This document shows, piece after piece, positions 40,091 through 45,016 of a DNA stretch of 45,016 bases; the first letter of the stretch is position 1, and every line of letters starts with the position of its first letter. The notes beneath the pieces were generated by a model that worked only from the letters and a program-made list of their open reading frames with translations, was not told the DNA's origin and did no database searches. This DNA comes from Ruthenibacterium sp. Its GTDB lineage: Bacteria; Bacillota; Clostridia; Oscillospirales; Ruminococcaceae. The DNA lies in the NCBI GenBank assembly GCA_020025255.1, contig JAHHSK010000007.1:1-45016 (forward strand). Direction: 5' to 3'. The position numbers and the translations under genes are program-made.

Positions 40091-41389
40091 ATGGCAAAAC
40101 AAATCACGGCAATCATTGTCGGTGCAGGACATCGTGCCCTGCTTTACGGTTCGTATGCGCTGCAGCATCCCGAAGAACTGCGTATTGTGGGTGTGGCAGA
40201 CCCGGACCCCATTCGCCGCAGAAAAACGGCGGAGTATTTCGGCTTTGGTGAGGATATGTGCTTTGAAAGCGCCGAAGCGCTGGCACAGCTGCCCCAGTGT
40301 GCCGATGCCGTCATCAACGGCACCATGGACACCCAGCATGTGCAGACGGCGATCCCGCTGCTGCGCCGCGGCTATGATATGCTGCTGGAAAAGCCGTTTG
40401 CGGTATCCGAAGAGGAAATGTGGGAATTGCAGCGCGTCGTGCAGGAAACCGGCCGCAAGGTCATGATCTGCCATGTCCTGCGCTATGCCCCGTTCTATGC
40501 GGCGATCAAAGAACGCCTGTTGAACGGCGAAATCGGGGATATCATCAATATTCAGGCAACCGAGCATGTCAGCTACCATCACTTGGCCGTTTCGTTTGTG
40601 CGCGGCAAATGGGGCAATAAGGAAATCTGCGGCGCACCGATGCTGCTGGCCAAGTGCTGCCATGACATGGATCTTCTGATGTGGCTCAAAAGCGGGGTTT
40701 CGCCGCGCAGCATCGCAAGCTTTGGCAGCGATTTCCAGTTTGATCCTTCCAAAAAGCCCCAGGGCGCCGGCAAGCGCTGCATGGTCGATTGTGCCATCGA
40801 AGACCAGTGCCTGTATTCTGCTAAAAAACATTACATCGATCATCCGGATCGCTGGGGCTTCTATGTGTGGGATTGTCTTGAGCATATTGATAAGCCGACG
40901 ATCGAAGATAAGATCGAATCGCTGAAAACCAATAACATCCATGGGCGCTGCATGTGGGACTGCAACCATTCGAACGTGGATCATCAGTCGGTGCTCATCA
41001 ACTTTGCAGACGGTGCAACCGCAACGCTGAATATGATCGGCGGCACGGCAAAGCCGGAACGCAACCTGCACATTATCGGCACAAAGGGCGAAATCAAGGG
41101 CGTGTTCGATGATTCGGTATTCACGGTGCGCACGATCGATAACGCAAGCGAGCAGGGCTGGAAGGAAGAAGTGGTCGATTTGAAGATCGGCGGCGATAAG
41201 AGCGGGGCAACCGGCTCCCATGGCGGCGGAGACCTGCGGCTTGTGGAAGATTTTGTGCGGGTGCTTCAGGGCGAAGAACCGTCCATTTCCTGCACCAGCC
41301 TCAATGATTCGATCAACGGTCATCTGGCAGTCTTCCGTGCAGAACAAGCGCGCGTCAGCGGTACGGTTGCACAGATGCCGTCGCTGTAA
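40091..41389 (+). CDS. Gfo/Idh/MocA oxidoreductase, Cys-rich YteT-like subfamily (paralogue)
   Basis: 432 residues. NAD(P) motif VGAGHRA, EKPFAV, and KCCHDMDLLMWL. The cysteine set Cys230-x3-Cys234-x5-Cys240 and Cys287-x3-Cys291 is at nearly the same positions as in the 20271-21536 protein. Flanking words are also shared (ALQHPEE/ALQHPNE, MICHVLRYAPF/TVCHVLRYTPF, SFVRGKW/SFVRGNW, VDHQSV/VDHQVV). The two are clear paralogues in loci with different glycosidases, so the substrate may be a common sugar unit. GAAAGGA lies 10 nt before the ATG. It is transcribed alone, divergent from the locus 2 operon, and ends at the terminator shared with the two-component system. Confidence 0.9.
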   Translation: MAKQITAIIVGAGHRALLYGSYALQHPEELRIVGVADPDPIRRRKTAEYFGFGEDMCFESAEALAQLPQCADAVINGTMDTQHVQTAIPLLRRGYDMLLEKPFAVSEEEMWELQRVVQETGRKVMICHVLRYAPFYAAIKERLLNGEIGDIINIQATEHVSYHHLAVSFVRGKWGNKEICGAPMLLAKCCHDMDLLMWLKSGVSPRSIASFGSDFQFDPSKKPQGAGKRCMVDCAIEDQCLYSAKKHYIDHPDRWGFYVWDCLEHIDKPTIEDKIESLKTNNIHGRCMWDCNHSNVDHQSVLINFADGATATLNMIGGTAKPERNLHIIGTKGEIKGVFDDSVFTVRTIDNASEQGWKEEVVDLKIGGDKSGATGSHGGGDLRLVEDFVRVLQGEEPSISCTSLNDSINGHLAVFRAEQARVSGTVAQMPSL

Positions 41390-41423
41390 GTGCAGCCGAT
41401 GTGCCTGTAAAAAAAGGAAAACC

Positions 41424-41463
41424 AAAACACCTCCTGCGGCATGCCGCAGGAGGTGTTTTTCTG
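41424..41463. terminator. Bidirectional terminator between oxidoreductase and two-component system
   Basis: An 18-bp-arm perfect palindrome (41424-41441 with 41442-41459, the central six bases GCATGC forming the loop in practice), with A/T-run ends serving both strands. Confidence 0.93.
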
Positions 41464-41564
41464 TAAAAAAGCAGCGGGGAAACTGCCCCGGCTTACATTA
41501 TATAAAGGCAGCCGGCAAGCACCGGGAAATTCCGGTACAAACCAGAGCCGTGCCGCGTGCGGCA

Positions 41565-43190
41565 TCAGGCGCCCGCCGAGGATGCTTTGCCGGCGGCGAA
41601 GCCTTCGCCCGCGGCTGCCGCTTCGGAAGGGGAAATGCCGGTGTATTTTTTGAACACCTTGCTGAAATAGTGCGGATTATCAAACCCCAGCCGTTCGCTG
41701 ACTTGGCACACCTTGAGATGCTCCTGCGAAAGAAGGGTTTTGGCGGTGGTGATCTTCAGGCTCATGACAAAATCATTGAAGCCCAGTTCGCTGTACTGGC
41801 GGAACAGGCTGCTTAGATAATTCTGGCTGATGCCAATGGCAGAGGCGACTTCGCCCAAAGAAAGATGATCACAGATATGGGTGCGGATGTATTCCTTGGC
41901 ATCCGCAACCAGATGATATTTCGGATCGGTGCTGCGCAGATTCAGCGCGGAAATCATGGTGGCACGCAGCACGTCATGGTATTCCACAAGTTCGGTGCCC
42001 GAAGTGCAGGCATACAAAGAACGGTAGCTTTGCGGATAACCGGAAAAGGCATCCATAAGCAGCTGCTTGCTGTTATCAAGGCATGTGAGCACGACATGCA
42101 GCACGCAGGAGGTCAGGGCAATGGCATCGGAAAGCGGATCGCATAAAGCGGCGCGCGCAAGGCTGTCCATGATGCGGTTGAACTGCGCAATATCGCTGCG
42201 CTCGATCGCATCCATCACCGCGCGCTCCAAACGCGTGAACTGCTGCTCGCTGGCAAGCTGTTCCTCCGAAATCTGGTTTTCGCCGGTGTGCCAGTGTACC
42301 CGGCCGTCCGGCGCATTGTGGGAAGCAGACTGTGCATAGGTGAAATCCGATGACAAATGGATCAGATGCTCGGTAGGGCGGCTTGCGCCGCAGGCAATGC
42401 GGATATCGAAGTACTGTTCGCACAGACGGTCGGTTTCCTGCACAGCTGCTTCACAGAGCGGAATGACATCCTGCGTGCGGCTGAGCATCAGCACAAAAGC
42501 AATGCGCTCAAAATGGCTGGCGGCTACAAAGCAGGGGGCATACCGGCTGACGGTGGATTTGATAAGATCCATGACACGCAGATACAGATTGTACTGCTGC
42601 ATGTAGTTTGCTTTGACGGAATCGGGATATTTTACCTGTGCGCACACGGCAAGATACCGATCGGCCCGGATCGAAAGATTGAAGTTGTGCGCAATATCCA
42701 GGATCTCGCTTTCCGACTGATAGCCGCCGATCAGGATGTTGTTGTAAAAGCGGTTGACGAAAACATTGCCGATCGAGCTGGCGGCATGTGCCGGAAAGGC
42801 ACTTTGTCGTGCCAGCACATCGTTGATCGCCCGCTGCAGGGCTTCGGCAAGCGTTTCGGGGGTAAGCTCCATTTTCAGCAGATAAGCACTTGCAGAGAGG
42901 TGAAGAGCCTGACGGGCATAGGAAAAATCCTCATAGCTTGTCAGCAGGATAAACGCAGGCGCAGGATGAAAATGGGTGCACGCAAACTCAAGCAGTTCCA
43001 GCCCGTCCATTACGGGCATGCGGATATCGGTGATAACGATATCGGGCATAGCTTCGTTCATCTGATCCAGCGCGGCCTGTCCGTTTGCGGCACTGCCGGA
43101 AACTTCGACATCCAGCCCGCAGCCGGAAAGCATGGCAGAAAGCCCCATGCGTGCCAGAGGTTCATCGTCCACAATCAGAATTTTATACAT
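41565..43190 (-). CDS. Response regulator with AraC-type DNA-binding domain (YesN-like)
   Basis: 541 residues. The N-terminal receiver (residues ~1-125) has MYKILIVDDEPLARMGL with the acidic pair, phospho-acceptor Asp55 in VITDIRMPVMDG, then LLTSYEDFSYARQAL. The usual Lys is in YLLKMEL. A middle region of ~270 residues is followed by the C-terminal AraC domain (HLSLGEVASAIGISQNYLSS; CQVSERLGFDNPHYFSKVFK). The ATG at 43190 has GGAGGAG 5 nt upstream and overlaps the sensor kinase stop by 8 nt, so the pair is co-translated. It is a sugar-responsive two-component system of the YesMN type and probably controls locus 2. Confidence 0.94.
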   Translation of the reverse strand: MYKILIVDDEPLARMGLSAMLSGCGLDVEVSGSAANGQAALDQMNEAMPDIVITDIRMPVMDGLELLEFACTHFHPAPAFILLTSYEDFSYARQALHLSASAYLLKMELTPETLAEALQRAINDVLARQSAFPAHAASSIGNVFVNRFYNNILIGGYQSESEILDIAHNFNLSIRADRYLAVCAQVKYPDSVKANYMQQYNLYLRVMDLIKSTVSRYAPCFVAASHFERIAFVLMLSRTQDVIPLCEAAVQETDRLCEQYFDIRIACGASRPTEHLIHLSSDFTYAQSASHNAPDGRVHWHTGENQISEEQLASEQQFTRLERAVMDAIERSDIAQFNRIMDSLARAALCDPLSDAIALTSCVLHVVLTCLDNSKQLLMDAFSGYPQSYRSLYACTSGTELVEYHDVLRATMISALNLRSTDPKYHLVADAKEYIRTHICDHLSLGEVASAIGISQNYLSSLFRQYSELGFNDFVMSLKITTAKTLLSQEHLKVCQVSERLGFDNPHYFSKVFKKYTGISPSEAAAAGEGFAAGKASSAGA

Positions 43191-44991
43191 GTTGCTCCTC
43201 CGAACGTGTTTCCGGCGCCATTTCTTCAAAAGGCACGCGGACTGTGATCTGTGTATAATGGCCGACCACGCTGCGCATCGAAATGCCGTAGCCGCTGCCG
43301 TATTCCATGGTAAGGCGTTCATGTATGTTGTGCAGCGCCACGCCGCTTGCGCCGCCGGTGCGCTGGGAACGGTATGCGTTTTTTTTCAGCTGTTCCAAGG
43401 TCTCTTCGGGGATGCCCACACCGTTGTCGGTTACCGTAAGCAGCAGGTCGTCCCCTTCGCGGCAGGCGTGAATGTCGATCAGCACCGTGCCGCCCGCCGG
43501 ATCAATGCCGTAAAACATCGCATTTTCCACAAGGGGCTGCAGGATGAATTTGATGATCTTGGCATTCATCAGCGATTCATCCGTGCGATAGCGAAGCGAA
43601 AATCCGCTGCCGTAGCGGTACGTTTGGATGATCTCGTAATCCTGCACAAACGCAAGCTCTTGGCGCAGGGAGCAGAAATCGGTTTCGATGCGCGTGATGT
43701 GGCGCAGCATGCGCATCAGGGCAGTCGTCATTTCACTGATGCCGGAAACCCCGTTCATTTCGCCCAGCCAGCGGATCGAATTTAATGTATTATAAAGGAA
43801 ATGCGGCGTGATCTGCCCTTGAAGCGCGCGGAAGGAAAGCTGATTCCGGCGCTTTTCATCCTCCAGCTGGGTCTGCATCAGCTGGACGAACGCGCCGGAC
43901 ATTTCGGTGATGTCCACGCTGATCGCACCGAATTCGTCATTGGAAGAAAGCGGCTTGCGATCGGAAAAATCACCCAAAGTCAGCGCGTGCAGCTGGCTTT
44001 GGATGTGTGCAACCGGGCGCGCGACAATGTGGTGCAGCACAAGATAGACAATCAGTACGCACACGCCGGCTGAAAGCAGCACAAGCGTGAGAATGGTGCC
44101 GAAATCCTGCGGAAGCTGCATGCGGTAGGGCGGGATCGGCAGAAAAAGGGTCCAGCCGAGAAGATCGAGCGAATACCCCACCATGCCGATCCCGTCGATC
44201 GCCTGGATCGGTGCAGTGGTAAAGGCACCGTTTTGATAATGGACATCGGCGGGAGCACCCAGTGCTTCAAACAGATCGGGGCGCGGCGCAAAGCCGCGGT
44301 GCGACATTTCCCACACCGTTTCACCGGAACGGATGTAAACGATCTGCCCGCCTTCTTCAAAATAGGTGGAAAACTGATCCAGAAGAAGCCGGCTGCCGAT
44401 CGCGATATAGGCCGTGCCGATCGGGGTACTGCCATCCAGATAGTATAAAGGCTCGGCAAACGGGATGATGTATCGGTCACTCGTCTGAAAGGAGTAAAAA
44501 AAGGGCGAAGGCAGGATGCACGAAAAATCCGGCACGCCGATTTCGGGGCAAAGCGTGCGGAAAATATCAAGATCCGAAGAATGCCCGGATATCGTGCCGA
44601 CACTGATGTACTTCGGGTGGCGCGAGGAGACGATCATCAGCTTGGAAAGATAATCGTTGATATTTGCGCTGTAAATCAGGGTGTTGATATCGTTCAGTGC
44701 GCCGACCAGAGAATTGCCGTAGGCACCGGGCATGAACGGGTCATTCTGCAGATAGCGGCGGATGCGGCTGTCATTGGAAATCAGCTGGGGAACACGCATG
44801 ATGCGCATGACGCTGCGCTCCAGATTGCCGGCTGCCGAACTGAGCTGGATGCCCAGCGAGCGCGGGATATCGGCACGATAGGCTGCTTCGGCACTGTGGA
44901 ACATCAGGGTGCCGAATACGCACAGGATCATGACGGCAATCAGAAGGACAACGCAAAGCAGCTTGAAGTGCAGGCTCTTTTGAAATTTCAT
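43183..44991 (-). CDS. Sensor histidine kinase (YesM-like)
   Basis: 602 residues. Helix 1 (LLCVVLLIAVMILCVFGTLM, ~11-31), a large extracytoplasmic Cache-like sensor, helix 2 (~290-315), a HAMP segment (VARPVAHIQSQLHALTLGDF), then the His_kinase domain. The phospho-acceptor is His397 in GQITPHFLYNTLNSIRWL. ATPase boxes: PLVENAMFYGI, VTDNGVGIPEET and SGVALHNIHERL. The ATG at 44991 has AGGAGG 11 nt upstream, near the window end, so an upstream gene cannot be assessed. It phosphorylates the response regulator encoded 3' to it and most likely senses an external sugar or a loaded binding protein. Confidence 0.95.
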   Translation of the reverse strand: MKFQKSLHFKLLCVVLLIAVMILCVFGTLMFHSAEAAYRADIPRSLGIQLSSAAGNLERSVMRIMRVPQLISNDSRIRRYLQNDPFMPGAYGNSLVGALNDINTLIYSANINDYLSKLMIVSSRHPKYISVGTISGHSSDLDIFRTLCPEIGVPDFSCILPSPFFYSFQTSDRYIIPFAEPLYYLDGSTPIGTAYIAIGSRLLLDQFSTYFEEGGQIVYIRSGETVWEMSHRGFAPRPDLFEALGAPADVHYQNGAFTTAPIQAIDGIGMVGYSLDLLGWTLFLPIPPYRMQLPQDFGTILTLVLLSAGVCVLIVYLVLHHIVARPVAHIQSQLHALTLGDFSDRKPLSSNDEFGAISVDITEMSGAFVQLMQTQLEDEKRRNQLSFRALQGQITPHFLYNTLNSIRWLGEMNGVSGISEMTTALMRMLRHITRIETDFCSLRQELAFVQDYEIIQTYRYGSGFSLRYRTDESLMNAKIIKFILQPLVENAMFYGIDPAGGTVLIDIHACREGDDLLLTVTDNGVGIPEETLEQLKKNAYRSQRTGGASGVALHNIHERLTMEYGSGYGISMRSVVGHYTQITVRVPFEEMAPETRSEEQHV

Positions 44992-45016
44992 GGGGATGCA
45001 GGCCTCCTGCCCACGG

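Noticed and set aside
39815..41425. A 536-codon minus-strand frame antisense to the oxidoreductase gene
   Set aside because: Runs through the bidirectional terminator and the promoter region, with no motif.
1..45016. Insertion sequence, prophage, CRISPR array or tRNA-linked integration site
   Set aside because: No transposase, integrase, repeat-spacer array or tRNA cloverleaf was recognised by reading both strands; a tRNA search program was not available.

Overview
The window looks like a chromosomal segment of a Gram-positive anaerobe of the Clostridia, most likely a gut Oscillospiraceae/Ruminococcaceae-type organism. This rests on the argS-YwiB-murI-ddl cluster, the rpmG-secE-nusG-rplKA-rplJL order, an L10 leader with Firmicutes-style attenuator, strong AGGAGG-type ribosome binding sites, extended -10 promoters, lipoprotein sugar-binding proteins without a local ATPase, and YesM/YesN- and YtdP-like regulators. 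The species cannot be named from sequence alone. No rRNA, tRNA, CRISPR array, transposase or integrase was recognised.

Region 1 (1-5.7 kb): the 3' part of a MATE exporter converges on a minus-strand housekeeping operon, ddl-murI-DUF1934-argS (peptidoglycan precursors and arginyl-tRNA). Region 2 (5.8-9.5 kb): the plus-strand transcription/translation operon rpmG-secE-nusG-rplK-rplA, then rplJ-rplL with its own promoter and L10 leader/terminator. The expected rpoB does not follow rplL. A strong terminator ends the core block and a glycan-use island begins.

Region 3 (9.5-28.8 kb, locus 1): a beta-propeller glycosidase-like protein, a GH2 enzyme, a membrane-anchored AraC regulator (minus strand), then a long plus-strand operon. 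The operon encodes a lipoprotein sugar-binding protein, two permeases, a Cys-rich Gfo/Idh/MocA oxidoreductase, mannonate dehydratase (uxuA), a 798-residue protein of unrecognised family, a fructuronate-reductase-like enzyme (uxuB), a xylose-isomerase-like TIM-barrel protein and a second Gfo/Idh/MocA oxidoreductase. All enzymes appear cytoplasmic. The implied flow is oligosaccharide import, intracellular cleavage, and entry of a uronic acid into the fructuronate-mannonate-KDG path. The oxidoreductase/TIM-barrel pairs suggest an added oxidative step on the sugar ring.

Region 4 (29-45 kb, locus 2): a second membrane-anchored AraC regulator (plus) converges on a minus-strand operon: solute-binding lipoprotein, two permeases, a GH63-like (alpha/alpha)6 enzyme and a GH36-like enzyme. 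Divergent from it is a third Gfo/Idh/MocA oxidoreductase, paralogous to the Cys-rich enzyme of locus 1. It converges on a YesN/YesM-type two-component system. Both loci share the same plan: membrane AraC-type sensor, binding protein, attenuating terminator, two permeases, intracellular glycosidases and a Cys-rich oxidoreductase. They therefore look like two specialised versions of one kind of system.
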